Source: Eutypella sp. D-1
Lineage: Eukaryota; Ascomycota; Sordariomycetes; Xylariales; Diatrypaceae
Direction: 5' to 3'
Assembly: GCA_023313575.1 (NCBI GenBank)
Contig: JAJTTP010000015.1
Span: forward strand, 1,132,528-1,196,527
DNA length: 64,000 nucleotides
Shown here piece after piece: positions 43,301 to 55,191 of the stretch. Within the stretch, counting starts at the first letter, position 1. Every line of letters starts with the position of its first letter. Made by a program: the position numbers and the translations under genes. The notes under the pieces were generated by a model. The model saw nothing but the letters and a program-made list of their open reading frames with translations, had not been told where the DNA came from and ran no database searches.

Positions 43301-46300
43301 GGTCATGTCCTTAACGACAATGAGAGGCTGACAGGCATTCTCTAACGGGCAGTCTAACGAATTATCCGATACCACGAACTTCGCAGAAGCGTCTCGCAGC
43401 TGGCGACGCTTGGCCTTGGTATGGACCAAAAGGTCGTGGCCTTGAGTAGATAGTAGCGAGTTATTGGCCACATAGACGCTCTTAATGAAAGAGGGAACCA
43501 TGGGTTCGCTTCCGAGGGCGAAGGCGGTATGGAAGATCGAGTCCAGCGTGGCTGGGTGGATGATATGAGGATATTCAAACTGCGACGGCATTGATGACTT
43601 GGTGTTGGGGATACGGATAGTACCAATGCACTCCTCATCTCTCTTGCGCAGGGAACTAATATTCTGGAACAGAGGGCCGTAGTTCATGCCGATCACATCC
43701 AGCGTCTCGTACAGCTGACGAGGGATCACGACCTCGTCGCAGAAGGCCATTGCACGCCGGCAAGTCCCGCGGTGCTTCTCGGCCTTGATGAGATCCTCAC
43801 GGACTTGGCGTTCTCTAGCAATGCCTTCCGCGGGAGGCTTTGCGACGATTGTGACAATACCATCACCATGCTCCTGCCATGTACCATCGAAGGGCTTAGA
43901 GTAGATATAGAAGTGGTATGTAGACGAGCCGGCGTCATGAACAGAATGTTCCCCATGGTAGTCACTATGCTTGGACATGTTCAGAGCGAACTCCAGGCCA
44001 TGGGCTGTCGAGGGAATAATCATGGCCTTGTGAATTCGGAACTGTGTGATCTCTACACCAGAGAAATCCGATTCCGCCAGTTGCTTGGCGCCCTCAATGA
44101 CCATGGCGATCATGCCAGCCGCAGGGTAGATGACCGCCTTCTGAACCTGATGATGTCTGATCCACGGGTTTTCGGAAAGACGCAGGAACCCACGCCACCG
44201 GGGCTGTGAGGGGATCGAGTCAGCAGTAGGACGGCCGATAAGATCATACCGGCCATGCTTCTGGAAACGATTGGCCTTTGACAGGTGAGACTCGTGCCAG
44301 TGCGACTTGCTGTGGTTCCAAGGGTACAAGGGCATGTCCACCAACAATTTGGGTCGGCGGCCCGTGGCATTTCTCCAGGCTACCCATTCCATAGCGACTG
44401 GACAACCACGGCTCCAGAGGTTTCCGATCGAGCTGAGCGCAGTGTCAATCGCATCCTTGTTGCGGGTGAAGAGAGAGAAATACGCAGGCTGCTGCTTGAT
44501 CTTGCCATTGGCATCGATAGTTTGCTTGATAGGACCTTGAAGAGTCGAATGAGGGCCCACCTCCACGATTATATCGGGCCTTTGAGCGGGGTCGCTGACC
44601 AAGTTACTCAAAGCTTGTTTGAAAAGAACAGGCGATACCATGTTCTTCACCCAATACTCCGGGACGAGTTCATCCCACTTCACGACCTCACCAGTTACCG
44701 AAGAATACATGACTGGCAACTGCTCGCCCTCGAGACGTTTCGGGCGACGAGTTGAGTCGTCTCCTCCCTTGAGTTGATGGGGAACAGTCACTCTAACAGG
44801 GCGGCGAGGGGATATATGTGCAATGGAGTCCATGTACATGCTCTCACACTCCTTCATATGGTGCGAATGGTAGGCCGTGGTGACGGTAAGCAGCCGGTTG
44901 AAAACCCCGGCAGCGTCAAGGGTCTCGTGGATACCCACCACAGCGTCGTTGTCACCCGACAAAGTGACGGAGGCAGGGCTGTTTATACATGCGACGGTAA
45001 CCCTATGGGTACCAGCGGCCTCGACATAAGGCTGAACGTCCTCCGCAGAGAGACCAACGGCAAGCATTCGTCCGGGGGTGCGGCTAGTCTGTCCCAGTTC
45101 TTCCTGGGACTTTCGTAGGTTAGCAGCGCAATGACCGCGATAGTACGCGAGCTGCAGAGCATGCTCTTTGGAGATAGCACCCGCAGCATATGCCGCGGCG
45201 ATTTCGCCGGATGAGTGGCCGCAAACAGAAACGGGGACAACCCCAAGATAATCGATCAAGAGATCGACGAGGGCAACCTGCAGTGCCGTGGTGGCCGGCT
45301 GTGCGATTTCTGGATCATCGATCCTACTGGTGGATTTGTCCTTGAGAAGCTCTTCAAGAAGATTGAAGGGGCTACTCAGCTCCTCTTTGAGGTACTTGGT
45401 CGCCTCAACAATAACCTTGAGGAAGGTCTTAAAGCCAAGAAGCTCACGACCCATAGCGAACCACTGTGCGCCCTGGCCACCGAAGACGAGGGTGGCCTTT
45501 GTCGATTTCTCTTCCGAAGTTCGCGAAATATCCGTCTGGCCAATTTGGGACATCTTGTGGATAAGCTCCTCCGGCGAAGAGGCAACGACCGCCGTGCGCC
45601 ATTGCAACTTTGTTCTGCGACAGCCGAGAGTATAGGATAGATCCTGCATGATATCAAGGGAGGAAGAATCCTTACCCTGGAGGTAAGAGATGAGATTCTG
45701 AATCAAGCGCTCTAGCGATTGCTTGTCGTTGGCAGACATGACGAACAAATGAGTGTTGTCATTAGGAGGAGGGACAGACAGTCCGTCGGCATAAGTGGAG
45801 GTGCCATTTGTGATAGACCGAAGAGATGCCGATGGATCTTTGGAATCACCTAGAAGTTTGGTGTTATGATGACCCGAAAGGCCTCTGGCAGCAAGATAAT
45901 TCGCAGCATCATCCAGAATCACATGCGCATTGGTGCCTCCGAAACCGAAGCAGTTGATGCTGGCGCGTCGTAGACCTTCCATAGGCCACGGGACATTCTC
46001 GGTCGGGACCTTGACTCGTGAGGCTTCGAAATTGATGTCAGGATTCGGGGTTTCAAAGTTGAGGTGCTTGGGGATGACACCATTCTCGATAGCCAGGACA
46101 CCCTTGATCAGACCGGCAATTCCAGCACAGCCCTCTAGATGGCCAATGTTGGTCTTGAGGGAACCAACGTAGATTGGGTTTTCGCCTGAACGTTGAGCAC
46201 AGAGCGACTCAGACACAGCCTTCACCTCGCGCCAGTCTCCCGCCTTTGTGCCCGTACCGTGACATTCAACGAAAGCTGTCTTGTCAAAGCCGAGGCCGGC

Positions 46301-47405
46301 TCTCTTGTAAACACCACGAATGTTGTTGATCTGTGCCTCGGAACTTGGAAGGGTGATCCCGGCCGTTCGGCCATCTTGGTTAACACGGGATCCCCGAATA
46401 ACGGCCCGAATATTATCGTTGTCCCGTATAGCATCTTCAAGACGCTTCAGGACAACAATGCCAATACCCTCACCACGACCGTAACCATTGGCGCGGCTGT
46501 CGAAAGTGTAGCATCGGCCATCAGGACTGAGGAAATTCAGGGCAGTCATGGGCATCATAGTGGCAGGGGTCAGAATCAAACCAGCACCACCAGCGAGAGC
46601 AACATCAATCTCACCATCGCGGAGGCTCTGGGCCGCGTTGTGGACACAAACCAGACTAGCACTGCAGCCAGTGTCGATAGTCATGCTGGGACCGTGAACA
46701 TCAAGGAAGAAGGAAAGACGGTTCGACATGATGGCGATACCGTTTCCAGTGGCACCATACTTGGGGGCATTGTCGGGGTCGCGGAGCACGACCTGCTCGT
46801 AATCTTTGACGAACGAGCCAATCCAGACACCAGTCTCGCTGTCACGCAGAACCGATCGATCAATACCTGCGCTATCTAGAGACTCAACGGCAACCTCCAG
46901 AAGCATACGCTGCTGAGGATCAATAGCCTTGGCCTCCTCCGTAGAGATAGAGAAGAACTGACCATGTTAGTATATGAGCGCCTTGGATCGTTGTATGACA
47001 TAGCCGTTGAAACCATATGATGTCTTGTGCTTATCATATGTTTCAAACGAAGTAGAGAATGACAACAACTATCTAGAAGTAGATGAGGGAGAACTTACAG
47101 AATTGTCAAAAGCGCTGACATCTTGCTGCAGAAAGTGGCCGCCACGGAAAGGAATCTGGGCAATACATATTAGTGAACCGTCGTGTTTAGGTTCTTAGAA
47201 AGGCACTTACACTGCCTTGTCTGGCGTTGTCAGGATGATAGTAGCTAGTGATGTCCATACGGTCATCAGGAATCTCTGACCAGGCACTCTCGCCATTCAC
47301 CAGCATCTGCCACAAGGACGAGTCGGAGGTGGCAGAGCCTGGGAACCGACACCCAAGGCCGACGACCGCGATGGGCGCGACCTTGTCGTCGGACGACTCA
47401 GCCAT
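40303..47405 (-). CDS. Highly reducing type I polyketide synthase (KS-AT-DH-ER-KR-ACP)
   Basis: Iterative synthase building a reduced polyketide from acetyl/malonyl units. Exons from the start are 47405-47211, 47155-47099, 46957-41875 and 41801-40303 (2277 aa). KS: Cys ~182 in TIDTGCSASL, His ~316 (CHGTGT), His ~357 (NIGHLEG). AT: GHSSGE, Ser ~666. DH: His ~1020 in HQVQKAVIYP and Asp ~1223 in HPATLDSIFH; the usual Gly of HxxxGxxxxP is Lys. ER: about 1560-1780, with GASDFGQAAIQLA where GGVG-type glycines are normal. KR: VLSGGLGGLGIEIA, LSSSAGVIG and ANYAVGNAFQDAL. ACP: GVDSLVAVG at the C terminus. The DH-ER gap of about 250 residues leaves no room for a C-methyltransferase. There is no release domain, as is usual for this class. 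The start lies 5' of the conserved APIAVVGLGCRFPG. Confidence 0.95.
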
Positions 47406-50400
47406 GGTATAGAATGCCTTATATAACACAAGGCTGGCGAAATATAGTGTGGTCAAGGGTAAAAGAGCAGGAATAGAGAAATGACAAGTCGAGGTGGGGT
47501 GACAGAATGGGTCTGGTTCTAGAGAACCGTTGAAGCCCAATGTGTTGGAAACCCAAGAATGAGGGGGCTAGAGCCTCTCGGTATGGTTAGTGTAATGAGT
47601 GTGGAGTTCTTCCTGATACTCGGTAGGGAAGAAAGAAGGGTTTGTGGATGTAGACCGTTGGTCGGGCTTGAACCGACTGGTATACGAGGTGTTGGGCAGC
47701 CCAGGCTGATTGTCAAGATGTATGAGACCAGCTTCAAGTTTATGTACGTTCTCAGGGTGATGTACGAAGGGAAGATGAATATCAACGAAGGTATGTAAGC
47801 CAGAGAAAGTATGTACTCTGAAGGTATGCGAAGAAGAAGTATGTGTAGGTGGATGAAAGAAAGGGTTATGTTGTGGAAAGGTGTGGGTGGGTGGAAAGGT
47901 GGAAAGGTGGAAAGGTGGAAGAAGTGTGGAAGGATGGGTCGTATAAATATGTTCAGGAAATTCGTTGATTCACTGGCAAAACCGGCAAGACTGGCAAGAC
48001 GACCAGGCTGTCGAGAATAAGGGAAGGTGCGCAAAGAGAAAGTACCGGAGAATCAGATCCGGTACATGATCAAACCTAGGTAGCTTCAAAACGAGATTGA
48101 CTAGTGTTCTAGAGAAAGATACAACAGGCTTTAGTGTAGTAGTCAACTTGACTTCTCGTGATTGGTCCAGGAGCAGGTGATAATTGATTTTAGTTAGGGA
48201 TATTTTGGTAGGATAGTATTGTACCAGGTACCGATTAGTTTCGAGGATGTATCGTGGACTTGTATGAAATATGCCCGCTGTTACTAGCTTGTACGGATCG
48301 TGCATAGCTACATTGAAGGTAGAGGATCACTTAACTACAATACATGAATGGGGAAACAGCACGATAAGTACACAAACAGGTACATATGCTAGTGGTTAAT
48401 GGTTGACAGGCAATGGACAGACAAGTATTCAATGTGCTCTAGTTAATTGCATCAGGGCGACCCTCGGAACCAATAACTACTGGAGCCTCGTAGGGAAAGA
48501 CTAGAACAAGTAGCCCTGCAAGCTTGATACACACCTATTGTTATCAATAGGGGCATAGAACCCAACGTGTAGATGGCAGTCACCGAATTTCCTTATTACC
48601 CAGCAGTAAGTGGCCATTAAAGGTGTATGGAGGGCAGGGGTAATAACATAGAAGAGCAAAACCATCCTAAATAAGGATGGAAGAACCTACATCCTGCGAC
48701 TCCAGATCAATGTAAGCAAGTTTATATTATACAACTGATAGAATTTGACTTCTTTCTTGTCCTACACTGGAACACATTGTATCCACGCTGTTTATTGAGT
48801 GCGTCCCTTGCTGCACAGTCAGTACAAAGGAATTGCCAACTCTTTGTATCTCTCCCTTTCTATGCAGAGAAGGCCAAAGCTTCAGCCATTGTCAGGAAGC
48901 CCCTGGAAGTTCCTCCCAGACATATCCTTGTTCGAGTTGCCCATTCAATTACTCACTGTGTTTTTAACACTAGCCATCATCATCAGCGCTTGGAAGACCA
49001 GTACAGAATGTTGTGTCCATTACTGTGATTGATTATCCCATACCTGCTCCCTTATAAGGAACTGATATCTAATTCTGCTGGACTCTTGAGTAACTGTAAC
49101 TAGATTTGTAAGTATGAATAGGTATAGATTAAGCAGGTAGTTGCCTTTGTACTCAAGTACTTCCGTACCCCATACTCAATACCCCATGGGGCCACGGTCA
49201 TGTACCTAGGTAGGAAGCTGCCTTTTTGGGCAATCTGCACAGAGACAGCCAATCAGATCAGAGGCCCTTTCAGCATTCAACGTCCACTTATCATGAGGCT
49301 ACAACTAGACTGAGGCTAGCAGGTACCTAAGTAGTGGAGGTGGACTTACTGATCTAATCTGATTGATAAAATAACATTGAATGTGCGCACTAGGCTAACA
49401 ATAGTAGATAGTATCATAGCGCTAATACCAAATCGAGCGAAGGTGACCATTGAATGTTATATTGCCCTAAGAAGGCGTAGATGACGTGATCATGGGAATT
49501 GATTGAATGCGCCATAGTGTGATTGTGCGTTTATTCGTTTAGGAGAGAATTGAATAATCATGATTCATAGTTAATGTTGACATTTCATCGGTTATTGCTA
49601 GCTAGGTGCCCCCCCGGCGCTAGTTCTATTAAGGCGATAAAATGCTTGCATTCGAGCAATCATGGGGTGCTTCGCGTACGTACGGCTTCTGCTGCTCCTG
49701 GTACATCATCGTGGATTCATGGGTAACTGAAGTTGTGGGGCTCATTGTCCCAAGACCTAGCATTTGTAGACTTGTAAGTGTATGCAATGCAACAGTACCA
49801 TTCCCTAGTATTTACCGAAACAACTATTACTCGGGAATCAATCGCTTCTCTAGTGCCCGCCCAACGGCCAAACACGGAGCTGTTGAGGCCGACATCGGGT
49901 AGATTTGGTTTATATGCTGGCTGCTTAACGTATTGAAACAGATATGCCAGAGTTGCAAAAGGATTGAATGTCCAAATGAGAGTTGGCCCTATAGCCCATA
50001 CCGTCCATCATCCCACCCACAGCAGATTCTGTTGATGAATTCATTATATGGTGAGAACCGTATACGTGGCATAGCTGTAGGGGCTCGTGGTGTTGTTGGC
50101 TCTAGCACAAGTGAGTTTATAACACGCCGATCTTGATCCTGGGTACTGAGTGACTCCCAAGTGCACGCCGCTCGATGATTGAATGGGTGGATTGTATATA
50201 CCTATCCACAATGAGAAGAGCATCGAGCTTGAGATTATAGAGATAATGAGTCGCGTAGAGGCTCTGTATGTCTTGTGTTCGGAGGCATCAGCAAATAAAA
50301 CATGATACGGGATCTGGCCGAATATCTGGAGGGTTTTGCTTTTGCTTTCGTAGGTGCGTAATGGCACTCTTTCTCAACAAGTGCGGTTGACAACAAGAGT

Positions 50401-53340
50401 CCCCCATAATGAGGTGACATCCTGCAATGACATCACCCTGGCTGGGGGGTGTAAGCTTCATGAGAGCAAAATGGAAGGCTGATTTGGAAAGTTCTGGTTC
50501 GTGGTATTTTGTGGATTAAGAAGGAACACTCATCATACAGTCACTGGAAAAAGAACTGCCCTAGGGTCTATGTGCATTGATACAACGGTCCTGGCTACAC
50601 TGTCCAGAATCGAGTTAACTTTGAAGAACGATAATGGTTAAAGAAGGAAGAGATTGGTCGGGGTTTATCTTCCTTAAGCAGCAGTGGTGATGAACTGTCT
50701 TTCCGACGGTAACGAAGACTAGAGCCCGTTGAACATATAGAGGATAAAGATACCAGGTCATACATATGAGTATCTGGTTAAAAGAAAGCTTGATTTCAAC
50801 CATGTTTCTTGAATGTGTTCTTCTGAGGAGTCTGGGAGCAATGCCCTTTGCCAGCAAGCTCGCACACAATGCTCAGTAGACTAAATAAGATGATCTCCAT
50901 AGTGAAGCTAGAGGATGATATATTGTAGGAAGGGTAGATGCTATTTCTTTACTTTATCGTAAGAAGGTATGTAGATTTGTCAAGCATACCATGTGCAGTG
51001 GAGAGTGTTTCATAGGGTACAGTTGTTAGCACCTTTGTGATCCGCTTCGTGGAAAGATAAAACCAGATATTACCTATTACATAGGTACGTAGTTAACAGT
51101 AACATGTTCAAGTGGAATGCAAATAAGCGGTATACCAATATCAGGTATATTGAGATACCGATGTAGGAGGCGCGCCGTGCTTTTACCGGAACACACACTC
51201 GACCGTCCTTTTATACTTATTGATATATTTCATCGTTCCATGCTATTAGACTCAGGTACTTCATCGTTTCCATTTCCAAAGTTGATATTCTACGTATCTC
51301 TTAATTTCGTTTGGTTAATGGCAACATCCCAACCTTTTAACCGGTCGAAGTCGGATGAGGAAGTACTGTATAATAACATATTAACTGTCCAGTTACTGCA
51401 TAATATGCATTAAATATATTACACTACTTTGTACCGGCATTTTAGTCTCTATTCTAACCAATGCCTTATGCAAGCCCTTTCTCGGCTCCCTTGGCACCTT
51501 GGCTACAGTTAAACTACACCCACCTACCCGGGTATGCCGGTTCCAACAGGCTGTCATGAAGATCTCGTGTCTCTTCGCATCCCTGCAGCACAGGGCGAAG
51601 AAGAAGAAAAACTTTCATCCGCGAATACGATAATGCCACTCCAACCCCTTGGAACACTCCTGTGATACTTCGCAAGTTTGTCTCACGTCTGTATTGGCCC
51701 TGTCTCTCTGATCATCGGTCAAAGGCCAATAAAGACGAAAAAACACTCCCGTGGTACAGTATAATCCTACTTAAGGTGCCTCCGAAGTTTGCTCCCGCAA
51801 AAAAAAATGTTTGGGGCAAATGTACGCGCGCCCCGCTCTCGGAGGCCAAATATAGGTGCGATATGCAGCAGTAGCATCAGCAAACAGCCTTTTCAGATTC
51901 GTCGACGCGAAAATGACCTGTGAATCAAGGGAAGATGAGATATAAATGGGTTGGGTTCCTGGAAATTTTGATATTGACATGTCACTACACCTTCTTTCTT
52001 CAAGAGACACAATGCCAGGTGCAAAGCGAAACTGCCTTATATGTTACACCTCCGGGACTCTGCAGGATCTTCATACGACCAACCTACAAGTATTTATTAG
52101 AAATCATATGAACTCTTTTTGAGTAAGACACCCCTAGCCAGACTGTATATTATACATCCCAGCACTGACACGGCATTAGCGCTCCATGTCAGTGTCATGG
52201 AATTCCCTGCTTCCTACGCCGGCATCTCGATCATGGGTCCCGTACCATGACCCGAGCGGGCGGAACTGTGCAGATAAGCGAAAGATATATATTGCTTCCA
52301 CTTAAAAACTCCAGTCGAAGGGTCAAATAGTCAGCCAGTATCTTACTCCAAGCTGTAGCTAACCCGCCGTTATTCAACCATGCATGCGAAATCTCTCCCA
52401 GGATGTCAGGATGTGAGAATACCCTTAATTGTCGTTCACGTCGTGTTATAACTTCAGGGCTGGTTACCGGTCTCTCCCGTCTGATCCGCCATTCCACAAC
52501 TGGATGTCTCGTGAAACATAGGACAAGTCGGCCAAGGCACCAATCCCCTTATCCTTAGTGCTACATGATCCTCATGAATAATGTCGATAGGTAGAAGGAC
52601 GAGACTTCCCAGTCCCTGTACAGTGGCTAAGTTGAGGCCTGGCTGTGAGGGTGTGAGCCCACTAATGCCAATTCCCTCTGTATCGTCAACCCCTACCTGC
52701 GTGTTTCCGCGTTTCAATAAAGACATCAACAGCGGACTAGCGAGGTCTCAGCGTCAAACATCGAAATCTGGTCAATTTGCACACAATGGTGCGCATTTTA
52801 AACCCTTGGGCATCTTCGTAGTTTCTTAGTACATAAGTTCAGATTACCGAATGATCAATTTCAGATTGTATCCAATTACCCCTGAGAAATCGCTCGGCCG
52901 TAACTGCCCTCAGCTGCGTTAACGAGGCAAGCCCTTCGAGAACTTCGGCATCTTCAAATGAAGCAGGGGCTTCCTGCACTCGCGTACCCCCTCAATAACT
53001 TGAATTGCCCTCGCAATTGCAATTGTTCGCTTCTTCTTACATGATTTCACATCTGCACCTGCGCAGGGTACTCACGGACACGCCTTCATTTGGCTTACCC
53101 CTTTGCCACGCCCTATGTTAATTGGAACAACTATCATACCTACTTGAGAACGTGACATTACTAAGAGCGCATCAGTCAGAGAGGAAGTCTTCAGATAGGA
53201 GGTTAAGACAAGTATGCGCAAGGCCTAGGAAAGTTTAGATTGGAGATGAAGTAACTTTGGGCCTCTCGCCTCCTTCCATCTAAGCTTTCCACCTCTTTGC
53301 TACTCTTTCATCACTATACCTCATCTTTCTAGTCACGACG
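47406..53340. other. 5.9 kb gene-poor region between PKS and MFS transporter
   Basis: No intact gene found. The first part is the PKS promoter, with a tandem GGTGGAAA repeat at 47889-47920. Small frames elsewhere (48777-49032, 49642-49902, 51117-51413) have no similarity. A pair of overlapping minus-strand frames at 52231-52729 may be a broken gene (see findings). The right end carries the promoter of the MFS gene. No Zn2Cys6 regulator, P450 or other tailoring enzyme is visible. Confidence 0.6.
47889..47920. repeat. GGTGGAAA tandem repeat in PKS upstream region
   Basis: Three exact GGTGGAAA copies plus partial flanking ones, about 490-515 nt upstream of the PKS start codon. It may lie in the promoter or a long 5' leader. 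No known factor site is implied. Confidence 0.75.
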
Positions 53341-55191
53341 ATGTGGTTTCTCAGGACCCCCGATCATGTCAATGGCTTTTGCCAAGTAGCGCTGATCGCA
53401 ACGTGAGATTGAACCCTGCCCACAAGCCCGGGGGCATTCTCTACTAACTCATAGACACACTCATAGACTGCTACTGGGGCTTATGTTCTCGAGCCTCGAC
53501 GCTTCTATCGTCTCGACCTCGCTTGTATCCATTTCGCTCGAATTCACAGACTTTTTGAACGCACCATGGGTGGTGCTCTCATATCTTCTGGCCTACATCG
53601 GCTTTGCGATAGGATTCGCCAAGATGAGCGACATCTATGGCCGGCGGCAATTACTCTGTGTGGCCTGGATCCTCTTTTCAGCCTTCTCGTTGGGATGCGG
53701 ATTTTCCAAGTCGATGACATCTCTGTACGTCGTGGCACCCGTTCACTCGATTGGAAGCTTCACTAACCTACAATCAGCATCATTTGTCGCGCATTTCAAG
53801 GAATAGGAGCATCGGGGCTCTACAGTTTAGCTCAGGTAGTGCTATTCGAAGTCGGTCCGACGCATAAGCCGAGTCTACTCGGTGCCATGATAGGCATCAC
53901 ACTTGCTGTATCGTTTGTTCTTGGACCTGTCTTGGGAGGAGTCATCTCATCCCAGCTTACTTGGAGGTGGATATTTTGGATCAAGTATGTCCTCATCTGA
54001 CTTTGCACGCAAAACACTGCTGACCGCGATGTGCAGCGTGCCATTTGGTTGTGTATCACTTGCGGTGCTGTTATTTATATGGCCCCCTAACGTTGGTCTT
54101 GGGCGAAGGTTATCTCCATGGGGTGCGATTCGAAAGATCGACCTTTTCGGCAATGTTTTGATCCTTGCTGCGACAACCCTGATGGTTTTTGCTTTACAAG
54201 AGGCGGGTGCATTCACATATGCATGGAACAGTTCCGTGATTGTCTTGACCCTCTCTCTAGCTAGCCTTAGCTGGGTTGTGTTCATTACGTGGGAGGTGTT
54301 TCTTGGTGTGAAACGGCAAACAATGGTGGAGCCTATACTTCCATTGCGCCTTATCACCCATCGTGTGTATATGGGCGCCCTAGTGTGTGTTGCTCCCCGC
54401 TGAACACCGCGAATTACACTGACAATATTAGTTGCACATTTCTCACGGGCTTCAGCTATTTGTCTCTTCTCATAATTATCCCCGAGAGGTTCCAGATTGT
54501 CAACAGAGAGAGCGCATTGTGGTCTGGTATACATCTCCTACCAATGCTTGGCTCGACAGCCTTCGGATCCTTTCTCGCCGGCACAGTCTCGTCTAGGAGG
54601 AATAACACGTCCATCACCTTGATTGCATCATCGTGTCTGCAACTCATAGGCATGGGCCTTCTGACGACCCTGTCTGATGTCACCACCGAGATTAAAGCCA
54701 ACTATGGATTCCAGGTGATAATTGGTCTTGGCATTGGCTTGTCGCTCGGCGCGGCTACAATTATGACTTCGGTGCATGCTCACCACATAGACTTAGCAGT
54801 GGCACAGGGTGCGATCGCGCAGTCGCGCGTCTTTGGCGGAGCGGTCGGTATCGCGGTCTGCAGTATTATCTTTAACACCAAGATTGAGAGCGAGCTGAAG
54901 GATGTAATGGACCCAAACGACCTCGAGAAGGTACACCGCAGTCCCACAATTGCAACCTTTTTACATCCGGGCCAACAGCAACTCGTACGTACAGTTTATG
55001 CGTCGGCATTCACAGCCGATGTCAGAGTTATGATTGGTATCTGTGCAGCCGCAGTTATATTCAGCCTCCTCACCTTCGAGCGCCACCCGCCTCCCATGCC
55101 CTCTGCGTCAAGCCAGACCAATAAGGATGTGATGGGGAGCGGGGGGCAGAGTGAGACCGAGCTCGATGAGCTAGTTCATCCCCGCGTCTAG
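53341..55191 (+). CDS. MFS drug:H+ antiporter-like transporter (DHA2/14-helix type)
   Basis: Efflux-type MFS carrier, possibly for a toxin or metabolite. Exons are 53341-53402, 53467-53724, 53778-53984, 54037-54384 and 54432-55191 (544 aa). Joins rebuild LLLGLMFSSLDASIVSTSL (TM1, D/LDxTIV-like), motif A (KMSDIYGRRQLL), ICRAFQGIGASGLYSL, motif C (SFVLGPVLGGVIS) and WRWIFWINVPFG, all typical of fungal DHA2 carriers. The exon 4 donor sits in a GTGTGTGTT run. The one used here leaves phase 2 and continues as VCTFLTGFSYLSLL; a donor 2 nt upstream breaks the frame. The N terminus is short (about 20 residues before TM1), so an extra upstream exon is possible. The C-terminal tail is Ser/Gly/Glu-rich. 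It lies 5.9 kb from the PKS start, transcribed away from it. Confidence 0.9.

Noticed and set aside
46193..46879. 228-codon open frame on the + strand
   Set aside because: It lies wholly opposite the PKS ketosynthase exon, whose motifs are clear. This is an antisense shadow.
47406..47540. Upstream extension of the PKS first exon (open to 47540)
   Set aside because: The extension is hydrophobic and lacks family similarity. The ATG at 47405, just before the conserved APIAVVGLGCRFPG, gives the usual N terminus.
47655..47690. tRNA-like T arm on the minus strand (5-bp stem with TTCAAGC loop)
   Set aside because: No matching 7-bp acceptor stem, D arm or anticodon arm could be placed in the adjacent sequence.
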